Assembly: GCA_017539645.1 (NCBI GenBank)
Contig: JAFYCM010000055.1
Span: forward strand, 1-64,000
DNA length: 64,000 bases
DNA from: Bacteroidales bacterium
GTDB lineage: Bacteria; Bacteroidota; Bacteroidia; Bacteroidales; Marinilabiliaceae
Direction of reading: 5' to 3'
The notes beneath the pieces were generated by a model. The model had not been told where the DNA came from. It was given only the letters and a program-made list of their open reading frames with translations, and made no database searches. Shown here piece after piece: positions 44,200 through 52,826 of the stretch. A program made the position numbers and the translations under genes. Every line of letters begins with the position of its first letter. Position 1 is the stretch's first letter.

Positions 44200-45867
44200 C
44201 TAATTAACGATTTGACTTCCGCCACTTTTTGTCACTTTGATTTTTATTGTATTTATAGTTTCAGTAAATGGACCAATAACTTGATTTACCATATTGCGAT
44301 CTGCGTCTGATGGTGTTGCATAATAATCAAATGGGTTTTGAGTAACAGATCCTGAACCTAATTTATAAATAGGTGTTTTCTCATATTGGAAATATATGGT
44401 TGGAGTATATTTCCATAGTAAGTACGATTTGAAATTTGCTTCTGAACTTACGTCAAAAGAAATATTGCCTCTTTCATAACTCAGATTGCCTTTAGCACTA
44501 AAGACTCTAGAGTTGTCAGGTAAGGAACGATCATAAGGCATTATAGAGTAATAATATCCTAGTGTAGGGTCAAAATCTTTGTCGTTTATAGTTACTTTAT
44601 AGCCATAGTCATAAGGCCAATGTTTATCGTCTATATATTGAGAATATTTAGACATTATAACCGACAAGAACACTGGACTATAAGCAGGAACCTTGAATGT
44701 TGTCTCTCCTGATTTTAGTTCTTTACCCAAAAAAGAAACGGTTGCGACATTGTCTTCGTTTTCAACAATAACCGTCACAGTAGCCATTGGCATATCACCA
44801 ATCTTATCGTTCTCTATCTGACTGAGTTTGAGGTTTTCGAGAGCCGATTGCAATGCATCTATTTGGTTTTGCAAATCTTCAAGCGACTGGTGAGCAGTAA
44901 GTACAGTAGCCGAAGTGCCTTTTTTCAGTTGAATGGTGGCTTTGTCGGCATTAGCACCAGTGCCAGGCGTAATGGTCATATCAGCTTTGTCGGCTTTGCC
45001 ACTGATGTCTTGGTGAGATTGCAAAGCCGTTGCGCCTTTGGCTGCGCCTTCGCGAATGGTTTCGAGGTCGGTAATTACATCTTGCTTGCCACTGATGTCT
45101 TGGTGAGATTGGAGAGCCGTTGCACCCAAAGCTGCGCCGCTGCGGATGTCATCGAGGTCTTCAATGACATCTTGCTTGCTATTCATAGCCGTTTTGAGTA
45201 CGTAGAAATCGAGGGTGTCGTTCACCTCTTTGGTCTTGGCATAGCCCGAAAGGTTTGTCTCGGCAGGAATGTCGCTCTTGAGTGCATAGCTTGCGAGAGT
45301 GTCTTCTACGTAAGCAATCTTAGCATAGTCGCTTAGTTCAGTGCCAATGTCCTGTCGCTTGATAAACTCGGCGAGACCAAGCACAGCAGCTACCTCATCT
45401 TTCTTGCTAAGTTTAGCGAGCAGATTAGTGTAGTCGATGTCGCCAGCCTTAGCAGCATAAAGGGCAAAAGGGACGCTGAGCAACTGAGCCGTGCCAGTGC
45501 CATACTCGGTTTGCGTGGTAATCTTGTAAATAGCGCCTTGAATGGTCCAATCGAAATCGGAGAATTGCTGGCTGCTTGTACCCTGACCAATAGTGAGGGT
45601 GAAGAGGCCGTTGGCATTGGTTGTAACGGTGTGTGTTTCGGCGTATTCGGCTGCAACCGCGCCAGTAGGAAGTTCGGCGGTGAGAGTAATCTTCACCTCT
45701 AGCTCTTCATTGTCCACGATGAGGTTGCTTGCATCGCGTACCACAGCTTGATAGCTGATACCTTGTGGCACATTGCCTCCGAGCGAAATGGTCACAGGCA
45801 GACTATTTTGTGCATAGATAACTACTGCCAAAAGCATAAGCAGTAGCGAAATAGTAAATCTTTTCAT
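44200..45867 (-). CDS. Secreted protein with tail-fibre-like 30-residue repeats, 555 aa
   Basis: A signal peptide (ending VVIYAQ) is followed by a beta-sandwich-like region (about 25-135; GISYQAVVRDASNLIVDNEELEVKI) of a type seen in exported Bacteroidota proteins. Next comes a helical and repeat section with two tandem 30-residue units of the form DISGK-QDVIxDLxxIRxGAAxGATALQSH (about 230-290), resembling trimeric phage tail-fibre stalks, then a coiled coil (QSLEDLQNQIDALQSALENL). The C-terminal ~190 residues are strand-rich and unidentified. It probably forms a surface fibre or adhesin; this is inference. It lies 22 bp downstream of the T9SS-tailed small protein gene, in one operon. Confidence 0.75.
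   Translation of the reverse strand: MKRFTISLLLMLLAVVIYAQNSLPVTISLGGNVPQGISYQAVVRDASNLIVDNEELEVKITLTAELPTGAVAAEYAETHTVTTNANGLFTLTIGQGTSSQQFSDFDWTIQGAIYKITTQTEYGTGTAQLLSVPFALYAAKAGDIDYTNLLAKLSKKDEVAAVLGLAEFIKRQDIGTELSDYAKIAYVEDTLASYALKSDIPAETNLSGYAKTKEVNDTLDFYVLKTAMNSKQDVIEDLDDIRSGAALGATALQSHQDISGKQDVITDLETIREGAAKGATALQSHQDISGKADKADMTITPGTGANADKATIQLKKGTSATVLTAHQSLEDLQNQIDALQSALENLKLSQIENDKIGDMPMATVTVIVENEDNVATVSFLGKELKSGETTFKVPAYSPVFLSVIMSKYSQYIDDKHWPYDYGYKVTINDKDFDPTLGYYYSIMPYDRSLPDNSRVFSAKGNLSYERGNISFDVSSEANFKSYLLWKYTPTIYFQYEKTPIYKLGSGSVTQNPFDYYATPSDADRNMVNQVIGPFTETINTIKIKVTKSGGSQIVN
44998..45177 (-). repeat. Two tandem 90-bp coding repeats
   Basis: Two units (44998-45087 and 45088-45177) each begin GCCACTGATGTCTTGGTGAG on the plus strand and encode 30 residues of the fibre-like stalk. 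They differ at scattered positions, mostly preserving the protein motif, and could expand or contract by recombination. Confidence 0.85.
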
Positions 45868-45889
45868 TACTCGTGTTTTTTTTCAGTTA

Positions 45890-46366
45890 TTATTTCTTTA
45901 TGATTTTGAATGTCTTGAGTGTTTGTTTGCCGTCGATAACATTTAGTAGATATACGTCGGGCTGCAAAGCGGACATATCTATAGATGTAAATTCGCCCGC
46001 AAGTTTGTCGGCAAGTAGAGCTTGCCCCGAGAGGCTAACCAGAGAGTAGCGCATGTTGTGTGTATCCATGCCATCTACACGCAGCGAAAGAAAATCGGAC
46101 GTCGGGTTAGGATAGGCAATGGCATGCAACGAGATGCGCAATTCGTCGAACAAGCCCACAACGGTGATGTTGTAGATATGCTGAACGCCAGGTTCGATGT
46201 TGCCTCTAGCCGAAGCAATTGGCACAAATGCCGTTTGTCCCACCGAATAGCTCACCGAGCCGTTGCCCGTGGTGTTGCCACCTGTGGTAACTACTGCCGA
46301 TTGTGCCAGCGCACCAAGCAACGTAGCAAAACCTAATGTAGCAGTGATTAGAATTTTTGTTTTCAT
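45890..46366 (-). CDS. Small secreted protein with T9SS type A sorting domain, 158 aa
   Basis: A signal peptide (MKTKILITATLGFATLLGALA) leads to a Gly/Ser-rich short domain (VVTTGGNTTGNGSVSYSVG). A T9SS type A C-terminal sorting domain fills the rest: AIAYPNPTSDFLSLRV near residue 83, a middle strand (SLVSLSGQALLADKLAG) and the ending VYLLNVIDGKQTLKTFKIIKK. It should therefore be secreted through the type IX system and attached at the surface. Its cargo domain is only about 60 residues. It is first in an operon with the tail-fibre-like protein and has its own promoter. Proteins like this are often found upstream of larger surface proteins in Bacteroidales; the exact role is unknown. Confidence 0.82.
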   Translation of the reverse strand: MKTKILITATLGFATLLGALAQSAVVTTGGNTTGNGSVSYSVGQTAFVPIASARGNIEPGVQHIYNITVVGLFDELRISLHAIAYPNPTSDFLSLRVDGMDTHNMRYSLVSLSGQALLADKLAGEFTSIDMSALQPDVYLLNVIDGKQTLKTFKIIKK

Positions 46367-46434
46367 AACTCTTTATTGTGTTTCATTTTTTCGGTTATCC
46401 ATATCTGGATTCCTGTTGTCTCAAAAAACCGACG

Positions 46435-46442
46435 CAAACATA
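46435..46442 (-). promoter_or_regulatory. -7 box of the secreted-protein operon
   Basis: The minus strand reads TATGTTTG followed by CG, matching TAnnTTTG, about 70 bp upstream of the ATG. A TTTG lies a short way upstream of it. Confidence 0.45.
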
Positions 46443-46665
46443 TTTCGTTTACAAACACGTGTAAATAGGTAATTATACTCAGTAATGTGTAATATACTGT
46501 ATTATAAATAGTTATATATACCTATGCGCGCCATACGAAGTGTATGAGTATGAATACAGAAATTTTTCTGTATGTTACATAAAATGTTACATGGCGGCTA
46601 TTCTACAGCCCGCAAATGCATGGATTATAGGATATTCGTTAGGAAAATTTGCAACCTTCGAAAAG

Positions 46666-46698
46666 TTGAACCGTAATAGTTATAAAAAATTATCTTTG
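46666..46698 (+). promoter_or_regulatory. Promoter of the LRR protein gene
   Basis: TTG (46666-46668) followed after 22 bp by TATCTTTG (46691-46698) and CG. The leader is about 80 nt. Confidence 0.6.
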
Positions 46699-46783
46699 CG
46701 ATAGTGTATTACGACAAACGAACATAAACACGCAAATAGATCAACACAAATACATCTGCAGAACAAAATAATCAATATAAAGT

Positions 46784-48337
46784 ATGAAAAGCATTTCGAC
46801 ATTACGAATGATGGCGTCGGCGTTTGTGCTATGCGTAGCAACGGGCGCTATGGCTTCCGACCTCTTAATTGATGGTCTTTACTACAACCTCGATTCGGTA
46901 AACGGTACTGCCGAAGTAACCTACAAAGGCTCATGCCGCTGCGGCGGGAAAACTTACACGGGCGAGGTGAATATTCCAAGCCAAATTGCCTATGGCACAA
47001 ATACTTATGTAGTAACCTCTATCGGCGATTATGCTTTTGCTGGCAATAGTCAGCTTAAGGCGGTGAATATTCCCGAAAGCGTTACGCGCATTGGCAAATT
47101 GGCGTTTTTTGCCTGCGTAAATATGCAGCGCATCACCATTCCTGCTTCGGTTGACGAAATTGACGGCTTCGCCTTCCAATTCTGTTCGCGTCTCACCGAA
47201 GTGGAGTTTGAAGCAGGCTCGCAGCTCAAGGTTATCAACGAGTACGCCTTCTGCCGCACCGCGCTCTCGTACCTCACAATTCCCGAGTCGGCCAACGAGA
47301 TTTGCCCCGTGGCATTCTGCCACAACAAGAACATGACCGACCTCGTGTTGCCTAAGAACATCACCAAGATTAGCGTGCAGAATCCGTTCTGCTACAACAC
47401 TCAGCTCGTGACTATGCGCGCCGAAGAGGGCAACCCCGCATTCGACTCGCGCGACAACTGCAACGCGCTAATCCAAACCGCTACCAACACGTTGATTGCT
47501 GGCTGCAAAACCACCGTCATACCTAACACGGTGAAGGCTCTCGGCCGCAGCTCGTTCAACAACTGCACCGACCTCGATAGCATCTTCATTCCCGCATCGG
47601 TCGACAGCATCGGTAAATATGCATTCTACACTTGCACGGGCTTGAAGAAGTTCACCTTCCCATCGTCGATGAAGGTTATGGCCGACTCTACTTTCTGGAA
47701 GGCAACAAACCTCGAGGAGGTAATTTCGCTCACCGCTAAGCCTTTCAAGATTGACGAGAGCGACTTCGAAGATGTAACCTACAACACGGCCGTGCTCAAG
47801 GTTGCGCCTGGCACCAAAAAACTCTATCAAACGAGCATCGGTTGGCGCAATTTTGCTCAGATTGTCGAGCTGGATATGTTTGTGAAAGATGGCGTATACT
47901 ATAAGGTCATCGAAGGGGGCAAAGTGGAAGTTATAGCGCCACAAGAGGGCATAGCATACACGGGCAATGTGGTTATTCCTGCTACCGTTAAGTCCGGCGA
48001 GAATACGTATGCCGTAGCATCTATTGCCAATGGCGCATTTGCTGGCAGCACCGTTAGCAATGTGTCGATACCTAAAGGCGTGAAAGCCGACCTCGGCGAT
48101 GTGAAAGTGACTGTTAGAAATACATACAGCAAAGGCAACGACTTTGAGAGTACCAACGTTCGCGTTCTCGGCCAGAAAGGCTACATAAGTATAGAAGGCA
48201 GCGAAGCCGAAGCTAAGGTTTACAGCACCTCTGGCGTGATGATACTTAGCACACTCAAACGCACCATACCTATAGAAAAAGGTATCTACCTTGTGAAGGT
48301 GGGCGACAACGAGGCTGCTAAGGTTATAGTGGAATAA
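46784..48337 (+). CDS. Exported BspA-like leucine-rich-repeat protein, 517 aa
   Basis: A signal peptide (ending TGAMAS) precedes repeated LRR_5/BspA units of ~23 residues (SIGDYAFAGNSQLKAVNIPE, RIGKLAFFACVNMQRITIPA, SIGKYAFYTCTGLKKFTFPS), running to about residue 330 with a further partial unit near 405. The C-terminus (KVYSTSGVMILSTLKRTIPI, GIYLVKVGDNEAAKVIVE) resembles a T9SS type A sorting tail. BspA-type proteins are surface adhesins or binding proteins in oral and gut Bacteroidales. It is monocistronic, with a promoter and a UUCG-capped terminator. Ligand unknown; the family and surface location are well supported. Confidence 0.87.
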   Translation: MKSISTLRMMASAFVLCVATGAMASDLLIDGLYYNLDSVNGTAEVTYKGSCRCGGKTYTGEVNIPSQIAYGTNTYVVTSIGDYAFAGNSQLKAVNIPESVTRIGKLAFFACVNMQRITIPASVDEIDGFAFQFCSRLTEVEFEAGSQLKVINEYAFCRTALSYLTIPESANEICPVAFCHNKNMTDLVLPKNITKISVQNPFCYNTQLVTMRAEEGNPAFDSRDNCNALIQTATNTLIAGCKTTVIPNTVKALGRSSFNNCTDLDSIFIPASVDSIGKYAFYTCTGLKKFTFPSSMKVMADSTFWKATNLEEVISLTAKPFKIDESDFEDVTYNTAVLKVAPGTKKLYQTSIGWRNFAQIVELDMFVKDGVYYKVIEGGKVEVIAPQEGIAYTGNVVIPATVKSGENTYAVASIANGAFAGSTVSNVSIPKGVKADLGDVKVTVRNTYSKGNDFESTNVRVLGQKGYISIEGSEAEAKVYSTSGVMILSTLKRTIPIEKGIYLVKVGDNEAAKVIVE

Positions 48338-48366
48338 TAAACCTCTCTCATAAATAGTTTGTACGT

Positions 48367-48407
48367 GGCGTGGTTGAACTTCGGTTCGGCCGCGCCATTT
48401 CCTTTTG
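48367..48407 (+). terminator. Terminator of the LRR protein gene
   Basis: GGCGTGGTTGAAC pairs with GTTCGGCCGCGCC (13 pairs including wobble) around a TTCG loop, followed by ATTTCCTTTTG. Confidence 0.8.
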
Positions 48408-48437
48408 TGCTATTAGCTGCGAAAGGCTACGAGAGCT

Positions 48438-51400
48438 CTAATCCCACTTGGCATCGAGCACCTGCTCGGTGTGGTTATTGATAAATTCTATAACCTCCGG
48501 ACCAATAACTACGCCGTGTGAGCGCGAATGCAAGCGCACGTGGCGGCTGTTGGCACGGTCGATAAGCTCGAAGTGAACCTGAGCCGCTGGAGCTTGCGCA
48601 ATTAGTTCGCCGCGTGAGGTGTATTTCTTCTCGGTGGATGTCAGTAGATGATTGAGGTCGTCGAGAAGATCCTTATTTACAGCATGATAGTTGAGCGCTA
48701 TGGATAGCGAATGCGACTGCGGATTCTTGAGCAAATCGCCTATATAGCAGATGCTTTTGAACGTTCGATATAGTCGATTAGGGTCGTAGGCACTCTCGGT
48801 AACAGTGCCCGTTATACATATGTATGCATTGATTTCGAAGAAGTTAGCAAACTTCGGATAGTCGTTGCCGAAGAGCGCCACCTCGCAGCCGCCAGAATAG
48901 TCCTCGAGAACGGCAATGAGGAACGGACGCCCTTTCTTGTCGGTGCCGCGGCGCTTGATGCTCGTGACGATGCCCGCCACGGTGAATTCGCGGTTTTTCA
49001 GTTCGGCGTATTTCTCGTCGGTGAGCATGATGCAAGGCGTGTTGACTATGTATTTCATCTCGAATTTGTACATATCGAGCGGATGCGCCGTGAGGTATAT
49101 GCCCACAACCTCCTTCTCTTTGCCAAGTCGCTCAAGTGTCGACCACGAGTTGATGATGTCGGGCAATGCAGGGCGAGCTATCTCTACTGCGCCGCCTATG
49201 TCGCCAAAGAGCGAAACTTGCTGTTCGTGGCGGTCGCTCTGCACGCGCTGACCATATTTAGTGAGCATTTCGCTGCCCGAATCGCCAAGTTTTGTGAGTG
49301 CAAAGAATTGTTCGCGTTTTATGCCTAAACAGTCGAATGCGCCAGCAACTGCCAGATTTTCAATGGCTTTACGGTTACATTTGCTAAGATCGACACGCTC
49401 CACAAAGTCGTATATATCTACATATTTACCATTCTTCTCGCGCTCCGAAATTATGGCTTCTACGGCAGCCTCGCCAACACCTTTCACGCCGCCAAGTCCG
49501 TAAATAATTACGCCGTCTTTATTGACAGCGAAGTTGAGCTCCGACTCGTTCACGTTAGGACCTTGAACCTTGAGTTTCATGCTCTTACACTCCTCCATAA
49601 ACTTCGTCACATCGGTGATGGTGTCTTTACTTATGGTGAGGTTGGCAGCCATATACTCGGCAGGATAGTTTGCCTTCAAGTAGCCCGTCTGATAAGCCAC
49701 CCAAGCGTAGCAAGCAGCATGCGATTTGTTGAATGCATACGATGCAAATGCCTCCCAGTCGGTCCAGATTTTTTCGAGCACCTCTTTGGGGTGGCCCTTC
49801 TCCATAGCTTGATTGATGAACTTCGGCTTCAGCTCAGCCAATATCGCCATCTGCTTCTTACCCATGGCTTTACGTAGCTTATCGCTCTCGCCTCGGGTGA
49901 AGTCGGCAAGGTCGCGGCTGAGGAGCATCACCTGTTCTTGGTAGACCGTCACGCCATACGTATCCTTCAATCGGCTCTCCATGGCATCGAGGTCGTAGGT
50001 GACAGGTTCGCGGCCTTGCGCACGGTTGATGAACGTGGGTATGTACTGAATAGGTCCCGGACGATAGAGCGCGTTCATGGCTATGAGGTCGGTGAGCTTG
50101 GTAGGCTGAAGTTCGCGTAGATATTTCTGCATACCGGGCGACTCGAACTGGAACACGCCAATGGTGCGACCCTCCGAAAATAGCTTATAGGTAGGCGCAT
50201 CGTCGAGCGGAATTTTTTCTATATCGATCTCCTCGCCCGTACGGTGGCGGATATTCTTGAGCGTCTCCTTGATGAGCGTCAGCGTGATGAGACCGAGGAA
50301 GTCCATCTTTATAAGTCCAACCGACTCAATGACGTGACCGTCGTACTGCGTAACGTTGATGTCCTCGTCGGTGTCTTTATCGCGCACGCAGCAGATTGGG
50401 GCGAAGTTCGTAAGGTCATCAGCGCCAATAATTACACCGCAGGCGTGGATGCCCGTTTGGCGGTTGGTGTCCTCGAGCTGCGATGCATATTCAAGCACAT
50501 GGCTGATAAGATCCTTATAATCATTATAGTTAGGCAGCGCGTTGAGTTCCTCGTTGTATTCGCAGTAGCGCGCAGCTTTGAGTTGCGGTACGTATTTGAA
50601 ACAAGCAGCCAACTTCACCTTAGGAATCTTGCGTCCCTGCTTCTCTTTGCCCTCGGCGAAGGTCTTGCCCGTTTCTGGATCGATGAAGTCGTCAAACTTG
50701 TCGGGCACATAGCTTTTGAGCGCATTGGAGAGCGATAGCGGCAACTGGTGCACGCGCGCTACATCGGCAATGGAGTTTTTGGTCGCCATGGTGCCATACG
50801 TAATGATATGCGCAACCTTCTCGGCGCCATACTTATGCGTAACCCAGTCTAGCACCTTGCCACGACCAGCATCGTCGAAGTCCACATCAATATCGGGGAG
50901 CGATATACGGTCGGGGTTGAGGAATCGTTCGAAAAGCAAGTCGTATCGCAACGGATCGATATTCGTAATACCCAAGCAATAGGCCACCACCGAACCTGCC
51001 GCCGAACCACGGCCCGGACCCACGCTGACGTCAAGCTCTTCGCGGGCTGCACGTATGTAGTCGCGCACTATGAGGAAGTAGCCTGGGAAACCCATCGTCT
51101 TCATCACGTGGAGCTCGAATATTATGTTGTCTTTCACCTTTTGCGGCGGAATTGGGTCGCCGTTCGGATCGATGCCTTGATCGAGATTCTCACCATAGCG
51201 TTTGGCAGCGCCTTCCCACGCGAGTTTGTTCAAGTAGTCGGCCTCGAGCTTGATGCGGTATAGCTTCTCGTAGCCACCAATTTTCTTGATTTTCTTCTCG
51301 CCATCTTCGCGGCTCATCACCACTTCGCCCTTCTCGTTGCGCGTGAACTCGTTGTAAATATCCTCGTTGGTGAACTTCTTGCGATACTCTTCCTCCGTGC

Positions 51401-52466
51401 CAAAGTCCTCAGGTATAGGGAATTTAGGCATAATAGGACCCGAGTCGATGTCGTAAACTTCCACCTTGTCGGCAATCTCCATCGTGTTTTCGAGCGATTC
51501 GGGCAGGTCGCTAAAGATGGCAAACATCTCGTCGGGCGTTTTGAGCCACTCCTGCTTGGTGTAGTGCATACGCTCATCGTCGTAGTTCTTGTTGGTAGAG
51601 AGGCAGATAAGGCGGTCGTGCGCCTCGCCGTGCTCCTCGTCAACGAAGTGAGCGTCGTTGGTACATATAATCTTTATGTTGAGTTTGCGCGCAATATCTA
51701 TAAGTACAGGGTTTACGCGCTGCTGCTCTTCGTAGGTCTGCGTGTTGGCGTTCGGCTTGTCGGTCTTATGACGCTGAAGCTCAATATAGAAGTCGTCACC
51801 AAAGAGGTTTTTGAACCAAGCGGCAGCCTTCTCGGCTTCGTCTATCTTGCCGTTAAGTATGTATTGCGGAATCTCGCCACCGAGGCACGCCGACGAGCAG
51901 ATGACACCCTCGTGATACTTCTCGAGCAGTGCGTGGTCGATACGCGGCTTGCCATAATAACCATCGGTATAGGCTTGCGACGAAAGTTTGCAAAGGTTCT
52001 GATAGCCTTTCTTGTTCTTAGCCAGCAATATAAGGTGCCAACCGCCCATATCTATATGCGGATTCACCTTGTCTTTATTCTCCTTTAGCTCGGCGAATTT
52101 TCTATTTATGAGGTGATCGCGACGCGCACAATAGGCCTCTATGCCGAAGATGGGTTTGAATGGTATTTCGGTCTTCATCTTCTCCTTCAGAGCATCGATC
52201 TTGGCTTGAATCTCAGCCACTTTGGCATCGTCGCCAGCAGCCTTCTTGAGATCTTTCTCGAGGTCGCCAAGTTTTGCCTTCGATGCGCCGTTTATCTTCT
52301 TGCAATAGTCCGACAACTCCTTGATACCAAACATGTTACCATGATCGGTCAATGCCATGCTGTACATGCCATTTTTCATGCATTTGTCTACAAGGGCTGG
52401 CACTTTCGACATGCCGTCGAGCATCGAATAGTGCGAGTGAACGTGAAGATGAGTGAATTGTACCAT
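48438..52466 (-). CDS. dnaE: DNA polymerase III alpha subunit
   Basis: Starts MVQFTHLHVHSHYSMLDGMS. An in-frame ATG 96 bp upstream is rejected because it would add a non-family N-terminus and because a -7-like box lies inside that stretch. An N-terminal PHP domain (FTHLHVHSHYS; MALTDHGNMFG) is followed by the C-family polymerase core with PDIDVDFDDAGR carrying the catalytic aspartates (Asp-x-Asp), then VIGADDLTNFAPICC and TRGESDKLRKAMGKK. A tandem HhH and OB-fold region lies near the C-terminus (FTVAGIVTSIKRRGTDKKGR). Residues ~61-100 insert a charged coiled-coil helix into the PHP domain. At 1342 aa it is longer than E. coli DnaE (1160). It replicates the chromosome. Confidence 0.95.
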   Translation of the reverse strand: MVQFTHLHVHSHYSMLDGMSKVPALVDKCMKNGMYSMALTDHGNMFGIKELSDYCKKINGASKAKLGDLEKDLKKAAGDDAKVAEIQAKIDALKEKMKTEIPFKPIFGIEAYCARRDHLINRKFAELKENKDKVNPHIDMGGWHLILLAKNKKGYQNLCKLSSQAYTDGYYGKPRIDHALLEKYHEGVICSSACLGGEIPQYILNGKIDEAEKAAAWFKNLFGDDFYIELQRHKTDKPNANTQTYEEQQRVNPVLIDIARKLNIKIICTNDAHFVDEEHGEAHDRLICLSTNKNYDDERMHYTKQEWLKTPDEMFAIFSDLPESLENTMEIADKVEVYDIDSGPIMPKFPIPEDFGTEEEYRKKFTNEDIYNEFTRNEKGEVVMSREDGEKKIKKIGGYEKLYRIKLEADYLNKLAWEGAAKRYGENLDQGIDPNGDPIPPQKVKDNIIFELHVMKTMGFPGYFLIVRDYIRAAREELDVSVGPGRGSAAGSVVAYCLGITNIDPLRYDLLFERFLNPDRISLPDIDVDFDDAGRGKVLDWVTHKYGAEKVAHIITYGTMATKNSIADVARVHQLPLSLSNALKSYVPDKFDDFIDPETGKTFAEGKEKQGRKIPKVKLAACFKYVPQLKAARYCEYNEELNALPNYNDYKDLISHVLEYASQLEDTNRQTGIHACGVIIGADDLTNFAPICCVRDKDTDEDINVTQYDGHVIESVGLIKMDFLGLITLTLIKETLKNIRHRTGEEIDIEKIPLDDAPTYKLFSEGRTIGVFQFESPGMQKYLRELQPTKLTDLIAMNALYRPGPIQYIPTFINRAQGREPVTYDLDAMESRLKDTYGVTVYQEQVMLLSRDLADFTRGESDKLRKAMGKKQMAILAELKPKFINQAMEKGHPKEVLEKIWTDWEAFASYAFNKSHAACYAWVAYQTGYLKANYPAEYMAANLTISKDTITDVTKFMEECKSMKLKVQGPNVNESELNFAVNKDGVIIYGLGGVKGVGEAAVEAIISEREKNGKYVDIYDFVERVDLSKCNRKAIENLAVAGAFDCLGIKREQFFALTKLGDSGSEMLTKYGQRVQSDRHEQQVSLFGDIGGAVEIARPALPDIINSWSTLERLGKEKEVVGIYLTAHPLDMYKFEMKYIVNTPCIMLTDEKYAELKNREFTVAGIVTSIKRRGTDKKGRPFLIAVLEDYSGGCEVALFGNDYPKFANFFEINAYICITGTVTESAYDPNRLYRTFKSICYIGDLLKNPQSHSLSIALNYHAVNKDLLDDLNHLLTSTEKKYTSRGELIAQAPAAQVHFELIDRANSRHVRLHSRSHGVVIGPEVIEFINNHTEQVLDAKWD

Positions 52467-52504
52467 AATAATCTGTGGTTTATGCTTGCGTCTTTCGACA
52501 TTGA

Positions 52505-52512
52505 CAAAAGTA
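52505..52512 (-). promoter_or_regulatory. Candidate -7 box of dnaE
   Basis: The minus strand reads TACTTTTG, matching TAnnTTTG, 38 bp upstream of the ATG chosen for dnaE. A -33 element is not clear. Confidence 0.4.
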
Positions 52513-52742
52513 GCCAGCAACGTGCGCTGTTTCATAGCGTATGCAAGAATAATTTTCAACAAAAACGTAAGTATATGTAGACGTGATAGTTACGAATCAT
52601 ACGCGCTGCTTCATTGTCAATTTCCCTTTCTCTTACGTGTTATACTTATGCATTTTGTACGAATTTGACAGAAAGTTGCCTATGCTGGCTTCATTATGTA
52701 TAAAAAAGGCGGCATAATGTTACAATCTATAAGTATACACAC

Positions 52743-52750
52743 TAATTTTG
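52743..52750 (+). promoter_or_regulatory. -7 box of gltBD
   Basis: TAATTTTG followed by TGGCG, with a leader of about 70 nt before gltB. No convincing -33 element. Confidence 0.5.
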
Positions 52751-52826
52751 TGGCGTTTTGTTAGCAAATGACGCATTTGCATAACAAAAGAGAACCAAAG
52801 AATATAACCTTTCTTACGATATAAGT

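Larger units (their letters stand above)
46367..46783. other. Divergent promoter region of 417 bp
   Basis: AT-rich spacer between the T9SS-tailed protein (minus) and the LRR protein (plus). It carries one promoter for each side (46435-46442 minus, 46666-46698 plus). I see no gene, hairpin or repeat in the centre. Confidence 0.55.

Noticed and set aside
52467..52562. 32-codon upstream extension of DnaE
   Set aside because: HLHVHSHYS starts right after MVQFT, as in the family, and a -7-like box falls within the extension.
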